Positions 45,108 to 54,305 of a stretch of DNA of 64,000 nucleotides are shown piece by piece. The DNA comes from Bernardetia sp. ABR2-2B (GTDB lineage: Bacteria > Bacteroidota > Bacteroidia > Cytophagales > Bernardetiaceae), in the NCBI RefSeq assembly GCF_037126435.1, contig NZ_CP147020.1, positions 1,201,001 through 1,265,000 on the forward strand. The letters run 5' to 3'. The translations under genes and the position numbers were made by a program. The notes below the pieces were generated by a model. That model worked only from the letters and a program-made list of their open reading frames with translations, was not told the origin of the DNA and did not search any database. The stretch's first letter is position 1, and each line of letters starts with the position of its first letter.

Positions 45108-45140
45108 TAATCACTAATAATTAATCACTAATAATTAATT
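45108..45140. repeat. 14-bp tandem duplicate overlapping the accB stop
   Basis: TAATCACTAATAAT occurs twice in a row (45108-45121 and 45122-45135), each made of two 7-base units, and runs into the accB TAA (45135-45137). Confidence 0.8.
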
Positions 45141-45638
45141 CGGTTCGATTAAGAATAAAGGTTGGTCGTATTCTACTGGAGTAGCATTTTCTACCAAAAC
45201 TTTCACAACTTTACCTGAAACATCAGATTCAATTTCATTAAATAATTTCATTGCTTCGATAATACAAATCGTTTCGCCTTCTTTGATAGAATCACCTACA
45301 CTTACAAAAGGAGGAGTTTCTGGATTAGCAGAACGATAAAAAGTGCCTATCATTGGAGACTTGACAGTAATATAATTTCCTGTGTCTGCTGGTTGTACAG
45401 TTTCTTCTTTTTTAGTTTCTGCTTGTGGCGTAGTTGTAGGAGCTTGTTGTTGTGCAACGGGTTGTTGAATAGGCGCAACTTGCTGTGTATATTGCTGAAC
45501 AGGTTGTGCAGAAACGGTATGAGCTGCACTTCTCTTTACACTAACTTTAAATTTGTCTGTTTCTATATTTACCTCTTCAAGTCCTGTTTTGTTAATAAAT
45601 TCGATAAGTTCTTGAAGTTCTTTTGGTTTCATGCTCAT
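45135..45638 (-). CDS. accB: Acetyl-CoA carboxylase biotin carboxyl carrier protein
   Basis: AccB carries biotin between AccC and the carboxyltransferase. The 167-residue protein has an N-terminal helical domain (LIEFINKTGLEEVNIETDKF). A Gln/Pro/Ala-rich linker (about 40-85) follows, and then the C-terminal biotinyl domain with the biotinylation site CIIEAMKLFNEI (Lys131). It starts after a 161-base gap downstream of efp, and its stop lies inside a 14-bp tandem repeat. Its identity is clear. Confidence 0.97.
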   Translation of the reverse strand: MSMKPKELQELIEFINKTGLEEVNIETDKFKVSVKRSAAHTVSAQPVQQYTQQVAPIQQPVAQQQAPTTTPQAETKKEETVQPADTGNYITVKSPMIGTFYRSANPETPPFVSVGDSIKEGETICIIEAMKLFNEIESDVSGKVVKVLVENATPVEYDQPLFLIEPN

Positions 45639-45730
45639 AAAATATGGCTTTTAGTGTGAGTAAAATCGTGTTAGGTCAGAATGAATACTTTATCTATTCA
45701 TTTTTTGTTTAATGTCCTAAAAATAGAAAT

Positions 45731-45776
45731 AAAAAACGGTTTTTGAGAAGTATCTATCAAAATACTTTCAAAAACC
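45731..45776 (-). terminator. Terminator or attenuator between efp and accB
   Basis: GGTTTTTGAGAAGTAT pairs with ATACTTTCAAAAACC, and the minus strand carries a T tract at 45736-45731. It lies 24 bases after the efp stop codon. It could end the efp transcript or attenuate accBC. Confidence 0.75.
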
Positions 45777-45799
45777 ATTTATTTAAACTTTTAATTTTC

Positions 45800-46369
45800 T
45801 TATTTATTGCGAATACGTTCCATATAAGAACGTTCTGCTGTGTTTATCTTTATTAAGTCTCCTTCATTGATAAACAAAGGAACTTGAATTTCTGCTCCTG
45901 TTTCCAAAGTAGCTGGTTTTGTAGCATTGGTGGCTGTATCGCCTTTTACTCCTGGTTCGCTGTAAGTAACCAAAAGCTCAACATACCCTGGTACGTCGCA
46001 TGTCAAAATCTCTTCTGTTTCTGCGTGTACCATCATTTCTACAATCATTCCCTCCTTTAAAAACTCTGAACGCTCTACTGCATCAGCAGGTACAAAAGTT
46101 TGTTCGTAAGTATCTCTATGCATAAAATGAAAGCTATTTTCATCTTTATACAAGTATTGATACGGACGACGCTCTACACGAACAGTCGTTATTTTGTGTC
46201 CTGCCGAAAATGTATTATCAAGTACACGCCCTGTAACTACATTTCTCATTTTGGTACGTACAAATGCAGGTCCTTTCCCTGGTTTTACGTGTAAAAACTC
46301 GGTTATTATATAGATTCCATTATTGTATTCAATACAAAGACCGTTTTTAATGTCTGAAGTACTTGCCAT
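45800..46369 (-). CDS. efp: Translation elongation factor P
   Basis: EF-P helps the ribosome translate proline stretches. The 189-residue protein from the ATG at 46369 starts MASTSDIKNGLCIEYNNGIY and keeps the FLHVKPGKGPAFVRTKMRN loop, which carries the modification-site lysine. It continues to the C-terminal domain ending NTAERSYMERIRNK. An earlier in-frame ATG at 46432 would add 21 residues unlike the family, so 46369 is preferred. A TAATTTTG -7 box lies at 46459 to 46452 on the minus strand. It is the first gene of efp-accB-accC. Confidence 0.97.
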   Translation of the reverse strand: MASTSDIKNGLCIEYNNGIYIITEFLHVKPGKGPAFVRTKMRNVVTGRVLDNTFSAGHKITTVRVERRPYQYLYKDENSFHFMHRDTYEQTFVPADAVERSEFLKEGMIVEMMVHAETEEILTCDVPGYVELLVTYSEPGVKGDTATNATKPATLETGAEIQVPLFINEGDLIKINTAERSYMERIRNK

Positions 46370-46513
46370 ATTTTTTTTAGAATAACTCTCCTTAATTCTA
46401 TTGCTTAGATAAAAAGAAGATATAAAAGACAAACTGAAAATTTATAAAGTGCAAAATTAAGAAAAGTAGTTGAGAGTTTGGTAATTATGAGATAAAAAGT
46501 CCTCTCAAATACA

Positions 46514-46550
46514 GAAAAAATCCATTAGAAAGATAAATTCCCAATGGATT
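46514..46550 (-). terminator. Terminator of the PID-type gene
   Basis: AATCCATT/AATGGATT stem with a 16-base loop and a minus-strand T tract (46519-46514). Confidence 0.6.
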
Positions 46551-46636
46551 CTTTATAAAAAAACGTATTTATACTTGAGAAATAAATTTTTTGAGCTTTT
46601 TCTATTCTATCTAATCTCGTAAAAGAAATTATTCCT

Positions 46637-46852
46637 TTACTTCATTTCCTCATCTTCTTGCCCATCATTACTTCTAAAATCATAGACTTTTTTAGCTCCA
46701 TAAGCTGCCCCTGCTGCTAAAAGAAGTGAAAGACCACCATCTATCGGTGCAGTTAGTGCGCCAGGAGGATCAACTGGAAAACCTCCTCCTTGCCCAAAGG
46801 CAAAGTCTATAATGAAAAAGGAAATCAGAAATACTATTATTTTTTTGAACAT
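46637..46852 (-). CDS. Small exported protein with a PID-type C-terminal sorting signal
   Basis: A 71-residue protein with a signal peptide (FLISFFIIDFAFG, cleavage near Gly20/Gln21). A short mature part (QGGGFPVDPPGALTA) precedes the motif PIDGG (36-40), a hydrophobic stretch LSLLLAAGAAYGA (41-53) and basic KKVYDFR. This tripartite layout (motif, hydrophobic helix, basic residues) is that of PEP-CTERM-like exosortase targets, and small Bacteroidota proteins with PID at this point are known as PID-CTERM. An exosortase gene lies 7.5 kb away. The pairing is inference. Confidence 0.7.
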   Translation of the reverse strand: MFKKIIVFLISFFIIDFAFGQGGGFPVDPPGALTAPIDGGLSLLLAAGAAYGAKKVYDFRSNDGQEDEEMK

Positions 46853-46891
46853 ACTGAATATATTTTGATGTAGATAATTTCTTTTTAGTAA

Positions 46892-46929
46892 TAAATAGCC
46901 GTATCAATTATATTGAATACGGCTATTTT
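46892..46929 (-). terminator. Hairpin at the 3' end of the giant surface protein gene
   Basis: AATAGCCGTAT/ATACGGCTATT with an inner TCAAT/ATTGA stem, 15-16 bp in all with one bulge. The T tail is weak. Confidence 0.6.
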
Positions 46930-46946
46930 ATAAAAATATTGCTTTT

Positions 46947-49900
46947 TTATTCTTTTACAATACGAACTGTCATTGTTTTGTCAGCATCAGAAACTTGAAG
47001 CAAATACAAACCAGAAGCGTGTTTTTCTAGGTCTACTGTACCTTCCAAGAATGCACCTTCTTTTGATTGCTCTGATTCAAAGATTGCTCTTCCTGTTGCA
47101 TCAAACAAACGAATCGTATAAGTTCCCTCTCTGTTTGTTTTCAAACTATATGAAAAGCTGTTTGATGTTGGATTAGGATAAACCATCAACTTTTCATTTT
47201 CAAAGAAATCTTGACTTGCATCTGTTTTGAATAAAAGAACAAAACGCTTGATTTCATAACCTTTCTTAGCTTCAAACTTATAATCACCTTCTGCTTTCAA
47301 ATTGTGAAGTGAATCAGTCAAAGAATCATACAAATAAAGTTCGTGTTTTGAATGGAAATATTTCATCGAACGAAGCGTAATTTCATAGTCTCCACCTTTC
47401 AAAATATTCATGGCTAAAGGTAGTGTTTGATTTTCTTTGAAACTTCCCAAACCATTGATTGCAAAATATTCAGTGTCCTCTGCATCTTCGTTGTATGAAT
47501 ACAAAGTAGATAATTTGCTATTGAACTTATGAATTTTGGCTGCATCATACTTTCCATCAAAATTAGCAGTTGCTCCGTTTTGAAAGTAAATAGTTGTTTC
47601 ATCCAAAGTATTGTTTCCTTGTAATGCAACTCGTACTAAACCTTCTTTTGTATTTTGTGTTTCGGTAGTTTTGTAGAAACGAGTATCTGTATCCAAACGA
47701 ACAGTATTATTCATATTAACTGTTCCTCCAGCTACTGTTCTGACAAAAAAGCCTTGCATAGAAGCAATTTCTTTTTTACCTCCATTATTTACAACACCTG
47801 TTCCTGCTACATATTCTGCAAAACGTCCGTCGTATTGACTGGTTGGAATTTCTAAATAAAGTGCATTTTCTACACCTATCGAAGCTGCATGAACGTTATC
47901 CCAATCAATCGGAGAAGGATAGGGATTACCGACCAAATTATAACCATCGGCTGCGTTTCCACTAGAATTAGTAACAGCAAGAGAAATATCTCCATTATTG
48001 AGTGTTCCGTTTAGGTCAATTGTTGTTCCCGTGGCGATATTGGCTTGATAGCCTTTTGCTACTTCCAAATTAGGAGTTGTTGGAACTTTATAGTTAGAAA
48101 TAAAGTCATTGTAATAAGCACTTGTATTAGCTCTCCCATTTGTTTCATCATAATGAAAAAAGGTAGGGAAAGGACGAACAAAAGCTGGTTCTGGAGCTGT
48201 GTTGTAAGCTGTTGTCAGAACTAATCCCATATCATCTCCAAACTGTGAAACGGTAGCATTAGAAAAAGGAGAAGAAAACAAATGATAGCCCAAACCATCC
48301 GTGCCACCTACGTCTGAAACAGCAGGTAAATAGCGTTCCATAATAACTGTTCCAACGATGGTATTGGTTGTAGAACCATTTATGAGTAAAGCTGTTTCAT
48401 CTGTTGTCGAACGAAGAGCAAAATTTTGTCCTGTATTGACAGTCATTTGTGCTGTTCCTTCCATTTCTAAGACTTTATTTATGCTCATATAGCCATCAAT
48501 AATAAGACTAATTCCTGTATTTACTTTTATACCATCAATATTAATATCAGTATAATCTGTAAAAGCAGTAGGAGAAGTAAACGTTAGGTTTTTATCAACA
48601 ACTACATTTTCATCATAAAGTCTAGCAGATGTTGGTTGAATCGTTTGACCTGCTACAGCTGCGTCTATGGCTGCTTGTATAGAAGGGTAATTAATACCTG
48701 TTTCTACTAAAAGTATATCGCCAGAAGAAGTATTTTCTCCCTGTACTACAAAATCATAAATGGCTTCATCACAATCGTTATTATTTATTGTAATGGTTGC
48801 GGTACTTGTTCCCGTCGAAGTAGCTGTAAAATTAACATCAAAAGTGGCTGTTCCACCTGCTGTAACAGTAGTTGGCACAGAACTTACTGTAAAATCAGTT
48901 GTATTATTTGAAGTGATTGAAGAAATATCTAAATCTTCTATGCCTGTATTTTCGATGGTGTAAGTTATTGTTCTAGCAATAGCTGTGTTTCCAAAATCTG
49001 TATCATCAGCCAAACTAGGTGTAACATCTCCATCAATAATAGAAACTGCATTTCCTAAAACACCAATTTCTCTAGCACCAGTTACAGTAACAGTTTGAAT
49101 TGCTGTTGCTATGTTGCTATTCCCATCAGTTGCAGTCCAAGTTACTGTTGTAACTCCAATAGGAAAAGTAGCAGGAGCATCATTGGTAAAGGTAGGTGTT
49201 CCACAATTATCACTTCCTGTTGGAGTTCCTAAAGTTACTCCAGAAGCTGTACAAAGTCCTGCATCTGTATTAACTGTTACATTGCTCGGTGCTGTAATCG
49301 TTGGGTCAGTGTTATCTGTACTTGAATTAATGTTTCTGTTTATAGAGGCAGTACAACCATTACCACTTGCATCTGTTACCCAAAGAGTATAATTACCTGC
49401 CACGCTATTAGTGATATTTTGCGTAGTTGCTCCAGTATTCCACAAAAAAGAATAAGGAGGTGTTCCACCACTAACATCAAGACTAATACCACCACTATTA
49501 GTATTACAAGTAGCATCCGTTACGACTACATTAGTAATTCGTACTGCATCTAGTGCTGTAAAAGCATTCGTTTCTGTAAAAGTACAGCTTGCATCAGCCG
49601 AAAACACAGCTATAACATCTACTGAATTTCCGTCAGGTGTAAGTCCTGTAAGGGTTACGGTTTGAGGACTTGTGCCGATTGAAAAACTCTGTCCATTGAC
49701 AACTAAATCCCCACTTGCTGGAGGATTAGAGTAAGTTACTGTTATGTCTTGAGCATATTCATACGTTCCATTTATTGGGTCTCCTCCTATACAATTTGTT
49801 TGAGTTCCTGCACTAATCGCTGTGATAGCACAAGGCGCAAAATCATTATCTGTAATTACAATACTTTGTGTTGTGCTTACTCCTAAAGTAGCACAAGAAG

Positions 49901-52127
49901 AGGGAGAAGAGATAGTTAGTATAGCCGTTTCTGTTCCTTCTATAAGAGCATCATCTACCACAGTAAAAGTTACTGCTCCAGTAGTTTGCCCATTTAAAAT
50001 AGTTATTGTAGAGTTACTAATTGTATAATCTCCTGTTGTAATATCTGTTCCACTCACAACTAAATTTACTGACTGGTCTCCCGAAACAGCTTGTGATGCT
50101 GTTGCTGTAACTGTTATGGAAGTCGCAGCAGCTTCTGTGCCCGAATTTGAGCTTACAGAAAGGTTGATTGTAGGACGAGTATTAATAGTAAGAGAGGCAG
50201 ATTGATTACTATTTACACTTGGATTTGAAGAAACTACACGAACTCTATAAGCTGTTGCTGTCGTTGCACCTGCTGGAATAGTCAATATAATTGGACTTGT
50301 TCCTGTTTGAGTAGCTATTGGTGTACCAAAATTACCTGCTGCATTTGATAATTGTGCTGTAAAAGTATTACCTCCATTAAAACTTCCTGTTGTATTGAAA
50401 GGAACACTAATTGTTTCTCCTGCACAATATGTAGTTGGGTTTATTGTTCCTAAAGTAATTGTTGGGGCATTTACCGTAACAGTTATAGTATTAAATGTAC
50501 GAGTACAACCACTTCTTGTAGCAACAACTCTAAAATCATTGCTTGTTGTAAGTGTTTGAGTAAGTAATTGAATTGTTCCTCCATTTCCTGTAACTGGACT
50601 TCCTACATTTGCATTTCCATTTGATACGTCTTGTAATTGATAACTTACGCCTGTTTCTGAATTTGGAACTTCAATATTTGTAGTATTTCCACTTATGATA
50701 GTTGCAGGATTTGCTACAATCGTTCTATCTAATGGAAGTGCATTAATCGTAAGTGCAACTGATTGATTACTATTTACACTTGGATTTGAAGAAACTACAC
50801 GAACTCTATAAGCTGTTGCTGTCGTTGCACCTGCTGGAATTGTCAATGTAATTGGACTTGTTCCTGTTTGAGTAGCTATTGGTGTACCAAAATTACCTGC
50901 TGCATTTGATAATTGTGCTGTAAAAGTATTACCTCCATTAAAACTTCCTGTTGTATTGAAAGGAACACTAATTGTTTCTCCTGCACAATACGTAGTTGGG
51001 TTTATTGTTCCTAAAGCGATTGTAGGTGCAGCTGTTACACTAACAGTTATATCTTCACTTATTATTGTAAGTCCTGTAACTAATGTATTTGTTACTCTAC
51101 ACGTATAAGTTCCTGCATCTCCAACTACAAGACTAGGAATCGTATAAGTTGCACTCGTTGCTCCACCTATTGGAGTAGCTCCTTTATACCATTGATACTG
51201 ATTATTTGCGCCTGTAATAGTACCATCCATAGTTATGCTTTCTCCTACATTATTATTGTAAGTATCTTGTGGTACTTGGTATATAGCTTGTGGAGAATAA
51301 TTGAAAGTTGCAGGATTTGGATTTGTTCTAGTCGCTTCTAAAGGAGCAAATTGAAGGTTGTTATTACCTACATCTAACCTATTCAACCCTGTAGAATTGC
51401 TAAGGTTAGGATAATTTGTAAATTGATTACTACTCAAAAATAATCCTTCAAGGTTACTAAGGTTATTTAATAACGGAATTACTCCCGTCAAATTATTATC
51501 TTGTAATTCTATTCTAGTTAAGTTAGATAGATTATTAATTTGGGAAGGTACTGTCCCTGTTAGATTATTATCTCCTACAATAAATCTTTGCAGACTAGTC
51601 ATAGTACCAATTTGTGTAGGGATACTTCCACTTAATAGATTGCCATAAAGGTCTAACTCTGTTAAATTTGTTAAGTTGCCGATGGAAGTAGGAATATTTC
51701 CAGTAATCTGATTAAAACTAAGCACTAACTCTATAAGGTTAGTTAAATTACCTATTTGAGTAGGCAAAGTTCCACTAATTTGATTAGGATTAGCTGCTGC
51801 AATAGTATTGAGCCTCAGAACTTGTAGAGCTGTCAAATCACCAATTTGAGTAGGAATAGAACCTACTAAGTTATTATTAGTAAGGTTAAGTTGTGTTACT
51901 CTACCTCCTACCACAGTAACTCCATGCCAAGAGTTATCTACTGTATTACTAGCAGGAGTTTGAGAAGTATTCCAATTGGTGTTATTTGTCCAACTATTTC
52001 CGTTAGTAGAGTTATATAAAGCTACTAAAGCATTATAATCTGCAATAGAGACTTGTGCAGAGGAGGTTTGAATTTGGAAAACCCCAAACAAAAGAGAAAA
52101 GAGAAAAAGGAAGTGAATATTTTTCAT
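46947..52127 (-). CDS. Giant surface protein: LRR, Ig-like, Calx-beta and SprB-like repeats, T9SS sorting domain
   Basis: A 1726-residue exported protein. It has a signal peptide (to about residue 25), then leucine-rich repeats of the plant-type LxxLxxLxLxxNxLxGxIP form (about 60-265, for example NLTNLTELDLYGNLLSGSIP). An Ig-like domain follows (about 285-370), then two nearly identical GTINPTTYCAGETISVPF modules and a Calx-beta-like domain (SITVTATASQAVSGDQSVNL). Next come SprB-type (DATCNTNSGGISLDVSGGTP) and HYR-type (APSNVTVNTDAGLCTASGVT) domains. The C-terminal type A T9SS sorting domain (MVYPNPTSNSFSYSL to TVRIVKE) exports it across the outer membrane. It is probably an adhesin or carbohydrate-binding surface protein. 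It is a single gene. Confidence 0.93.
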   Translation of the reverse strand: MKNIHFLFLFSLLFGVFQIQTSSAQVSIADYNALVALYNSTNGNSWTNNTNWNTSQTPASNTVDNSWHGVTVVGGRVTQLNLTNNNLVGSIPTQIGDLTALQVLRLNTIAAANPNQISGTLPTQIGNLTNLIELVLSFNQITGNIPTSIGNLTNLTELDLYGNLLSGSIPTQIGTMTSLQRFIVGDNNLTGTVPSQINNLSNLTRIELQDNNLTGVIPLLNNLSNLEGLFLSSNQFTNYPNLSNSTGLNRLDVGNNNLQFAPLEATRTNPNPATFNYSPQAIYQVPQDTYNNNVGESITMDGTITGANNQYQWYKGATPIGGATSATYTIPSLVVGDAGTYTCRVTNTLVTGLTIISEDITVSVTAAPTIALGTINPTTYCAGETISVPFNTTGSFNGGNTFTAQLSNAAGNFGTPIATQTGTSPITLTIPAGATTATAYRVRVVSSNPSVNSNQSVALTINALPLDRTIVANPATIISGNTTNIEVPNSETGVSYQLQDVSNGNANVGSPVTGNGGTIQLLTQTLTTSNDFRVVATRSGCTRTFNTITVTVNAPTITLGTINPTTYCAGETISVPFNTTGSFNGGNTFTAQLSNAAGNFGTPIATQTGTSPIILTIPAGATTATAYRVRVVSSNPSVNSNQSASLTINTRPTINLSVSSNSGTEAAATSITVTATASQAVSGDQSVNLVVSGTDITTGDYTISNSTITILNGQTTGAVTFTVVDDALIEGTETAILTISSPSSCATLGVSTTQSIVITDNDFAPCAITAISAGTQTNCIGGDPINGTYEYAQDITVTYSNPPASGDLVVNGQSFSIGTSPQTVTLTGLTPDGNSVDVIAVFSADASCTFTETNAFTALDAVRITNVVVTDATCNTNSGGISLDVSGGTPPYSFLWNTGATTQNITNSVAGNYTLWVTDASGNGCTASINRNINSSTDNTDPTITAPSNVTVNTDAGLCTASGVTLGTPTGSDNCGTPTFTNDAPATFPIGVTTVTWTATDGNSNIATAIQTVTVTGAREIGVLGNAVSIIDGDVTPSLADDTDFGNTAIARTITYTIENTGIEDLDISSITSNNTTDFTVSSVPTTVTAGGTATFDVNFTATSTGTSTATITINNNDCDEAIYDFVVQGENTSSGDILLVETGINYPSIQAAIDAAVAGQTIQPTSARLYDENVVVDKNLTFTSPTAFTDYTDINIDGIKVNTGISLIIDGYMSINKVLEMEGTAQMTVNTGQNFALRSTTDETALLINGSTTNTIVGTVIMERYLPAVSDVGGTDGLGYHLFSSPFSNATVSQFGDDMGLVLTTAYNTAPEPAFVRPFPTFFHYDETNGRANTSAYYNDFISNYKVPTTPNLEVAKGYQANIATGTTIDLNGTLNNGDISLAVTNSSGNAADGYNLVGNPYPSPIDWDNVHAASIGVENALYLEIPTSQYDGRFAEYVAGTGVVNNGGKKEIASMQGFFVRTVAGGTVNMNNTVRLDTDTRFYKTTETQNTKEGLVRVALQGNNTLDETTIYFQNGATANFDGKYDAAKIHKFNSKLSTLYSYNEDAEDTEYFAINGLGSFKENQTLPLAMNILKGGDYEITLRSMKYFHSKHELYLYDSLTDSLHNLKAEGDYKFEAKKGYEIKRFVLLFKTDASQDFFENEKLMVYPNPTSNSFSYSLKTNREGTYTIRLFDATGRAIFESEQSKEGAFLEGTVDLEKHASGLYLLQVSDADKTMTVRIVKE
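50200..50462. repeat. Duplicated module copy A in the surface protein gene
   Basis: This 263-base stretch recurs at 50761-51023 with only a few differences (about 97 percent or more identical by eye). The copies are 561 bases (187 codons) apart, so the reading frame is kept. Confidence 0.9.
50761..51023. repeat. Duplicated module copy B in the surface protein gene
   Basis: Partner of the stretch at 50200-50462. It encodes the same protein module, with SPITLTIPAG here where copy A has SPIILTIPAG. Confidence 0.9.
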
Positions 52128-52458
52128 TTAAAGTTAAAATTTAGTGAATGATTTGAAGCAGTCTTGCGATTAAGTAACAATGAATGTACGAAGAATGGTA
52201 GATATTGTACTAAAATAAGATGTTGATTTTTTGTTGATTCTTCTCAAAAAGTAAAATTTTACTCAAAAACCCTTACAAAGTTATATAAATACCTTGTTAA
52301 GTTTAATAAAAAATTAGTTTGTATAAATTTTTCTATTGAGAATTTGACTCATTACAATCAGTATTTTCACAAAAACAACAACACTATACAAATATTCTAC
52401 TTGAAAAAAAGCCTTTGTTTCTCTACCTTTATATTTTTACTAATCTAAATCTAATTAC
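52128..52458. other. Gap of 331 bases, divergent promoter region
   Basis: Lies between the starts of the giant surface protein gene (minus) and the GNAT gene (plus). It is AT-rich. A near-consensus TACCTTTA box (52425-52432, plus) is 26 bases before the GNAT ATG. I see no gene and no clear -7 box for the minus gene. Confidence 0.5.
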
Positions 52459-52914
52459 ATGTCTATTTCCATAAAAAAACTTACTCCTACTTCTACTTTT
52501 GATAACTCATTAATTGAAACTATCAATGAATTTCTTTTCAAACATTTAGAGCAATATGGCGATCCAAAAGCTGACATCAGAAAGGCTATGGAATATTCAC
52601 TTTCAGAAGAAAAAGGCAAAGGTGGCTATATTTTTTATGCGATAGAAAATGAAGGAGAGAATGAAAAAATTGTTGGTGCAACGGTCATCAATGAAACAGG
52701 AATGAAAGATTATATTCCAGAAAACATCTTAGTTTATATTGCCGTTGATGGTTCTCAACGAGGAAAAGGAATTGGTAAGAAAATTATGGAAGAAGCATTA
52801 AACGAGGTAAACGGTTCAGTCGCACTACACGTAGAACCAGACAATCCTGCCAAGAAACTCTATGAAAGACTCGGTTTTACAAATAAATATTTAGAAATGC
52901 GTTGGAAGAAATAG
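52459..52914 (+). CDS. GNAT family N-acetyltransferase
   Basis: A 151-residue protein. The acetyl-CoA binding motif A is IAVDGSQRGKGIGKKIMEEAL, with Q/R-G-x-G-x-G/A. It is followed by ALHVEPDNPAKKLYERLGF, the typical end of the fold. It resembles small amino-group acetyltransferases, and the acceptor is not known. A heptad array begins with the last G of its TAG stop codon. A TACCTTTA promoter-like box is 26 bases upstream. Confidence 0.88.
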   Translation: MSISIKKLTPTSTFDNSLIETINEFLFKHLEQYGDPKADIRKAMEYSLSEEKGKGGYIFYAIENEGENEKIVGATVINETGMKDYIPENILVYIAVDGSQRGKGIGKKIMEEALNEVNGSVALHVEPDNPAKKLYERLGFTNKYLEMRWKK

Positions 52915-52949
52915 GGAACTAGGAGATAGGAATTGGGAACTAGGAAATG
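52914..52949. repeat. Heptad array starting at a stop codon
   Basis: GGGAACT, AGGAGAT, AGGAATT, GGGAACT and AGGAAAT in tandem from the last G of the TAG (52912-52914). The same TAGGGAA start is at 20752. Confidence 0.8.
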
Positions 52950-52970
52950 AAAAATTCATAATTACGTTTT

Positions 52971-53020
52971 GATTCTCTTGATTTCTCTCCTTATTCTCTG
53001 TGTTCTCTGTAACTCTGTGT
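52971..53020. repeat. Pyrimidine-rich degenerate repeat
   Basis: GATTCTCTTGATTTCTCTCC and the following TTATTCTCTGTGTTCTCTG form a degenerate CTCTGT-type repeat of 7 to 9 base units, 20 bases before the amidohydrolase ATG. It is weaker than the other arrays. Confidence 0.45.
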
Positions 53021-53039
53021 TTAAACTGTATTCTTTATC

Positions 53040-54221
53040 ATGAAAAAAACTCGTCAAAGCCTTCATAAAATAGCCGAACTTTCTAATCAAGAATATAAAA
53101 CTGCCCAGTTTGTAGTTGATTTTCTCGCAACCTGCAATCCTACTTCTATTCATCAAAATATAGGAAATACAGGAATTATAGCTATTTGGGAAAGTAAGAA
53201 TTTTGATTCAACTAAACACAAAACGATTGCTTTTCGTGCCGAATTAGATGCTTTACCTATTCCAGAACTGAATGATTTTGAATATAAATCAATTCATAAT
53301 GGCGTTTCGCATAAATGTGGACACGACGGACACATGACAATTTTGCTCGGTGTTGCTAATTATTTGAAAGAGAATTTTGATAAAATAAATCAAGAAAGTA
53401 ATAAAAGAATAATCTTACTTTTTCAACCTGCCGAAGAAACAGGAGAAGGAGCTTTACAAATGCTTGAAGATGAAAAAATGAAAGCTCTTGACTTAAAAAT
53501 TGATTATTTTTTTGCGCTTCATAATATTCCTTCTTACGAAAAAAATCTGATTGTTTGTAGAGAAAACACCTTTGCAGCAGCTTCTACTGGAATAATTGTA
53601 GAATTTGAAGGGCTTACCTCTCACGCTGCCGAGCCACAAAATGGAAAAAATCCTGCCTTAGCACTTAGTCAGCTCACTACTTTTCTTTATTTTTTATCAG
53701 AAAAAGTTATAGAACAAAAAGAAAATAAAGATTTTGTGTTAGTAACGGTTGTAGATGCTATTTTGGGAGAAACATCAAGAAAAAGTCTTAGTGAAATTGC
53801 TTTTGGTGTTTCTCCTGCAAAGGCACGAGTTTGTGCTACTTTGCGAAGTTATTTAGATGAAGATTTAGAGTTATTATCTAAAAAAACAGAACAAAAAGCA
53901 CAAGAATTAGCTAAAAAATATGATTTAAAACTCAAAATTAGCTATTCAGAAAAATTTGCAGCCACTACAAACACCAAAAAAAGTATAGAGTTAATCCAAA
54001 AAGTAGCTAAAAAACTAGGTTTAGAGTATCAAAATAAAGAAAAACCGTTTAGCTGGTCGGAAGATTTTGGGCAATTTACTAATCGTTTTGAGGGTGCAAT
54101 GTTTGGTTTAGGTTCAGGAAAAAATACGCCAGAACTTCATCATTCTGATTATGACTTTCCTGATGAAATTACACAAACTGGAATAAATATGTTTGTCAGT
54201 TTGATAGAAGAAATAGAATAG
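53040..54221 (+). CDS. M20 family amidohydrolase (M20D type)
   Basis: A 393-residue zinc enzyme that hydrolyses an amide bond in an N-acyl amino acid or a related compound. The metal-binding motif KCGHDGHM lies at about 92-99 (Cys93, His95, Asp96, His98). The catalytic glutamate pair is in QPAEETGEGALQML, and the dimerisation domain carries TSHAAEPQNGKNPALAL. The Cys in the HKCGHDGH motif marks the M20D (HipO/AmaB/ILR1-type) group. It is co-directional with the exosortase gene, with an 84-base gap. The natural substrate is unknown. Confidence 0.9.
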   Translation: MKKTRQSLHKIAELSNQEYKTAQFVVDFLATCNPTSIHQNIGNTGIIAIWESKNFDSTKHKTIAFRAELDALPIPELNDFEYKSIHNGVSHKCGHDGHMTILLGVANYLKENFDKINQESNKRIILLFQPAEETGEGALQMLEDEKMKALDLKIDYFFALHNIPSYEKNLIVCRENTFAAASTGIIVEFEGLTSHAAEPQNGKNPALALSQLTTFLYFLSEKVIEQKENKDFVLVTVVDAILGETSRKSLSEIAFGVSPAKARVCATLRSYLDEDLELLSKKTEQKAQELAKKYDLKLKISYSEKFAATTNTKKSIELIQKVAKKLGLEYQNKEKPFSWSEDFGQFTNRFEGAMFGLGSGKNTPELHHSDYDFPDEITQTGINMFVSLIEEIE

Positions 54222-54305
54222 TTTTTGTAATAATTGACATTTTAAAACATATTCAGTTTTATTTCATAATTTCGCTTCTTAAAATTAAATAGTCTAAAGA
54301 TTGAT

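Noticed and set aside
46370-46432. 21-residue N-terminal extension of EF-P
   Set aside because: The extension does not resemble EF-P; MASTSDIKNG is the family start.
48760-50028. Plus-strand frames inside the giant surface protein gene
   Set aside because: Their Val/Ser-rich composition comes from the repetitive Thr/Asn coding of the opposite strand; they are shadows.
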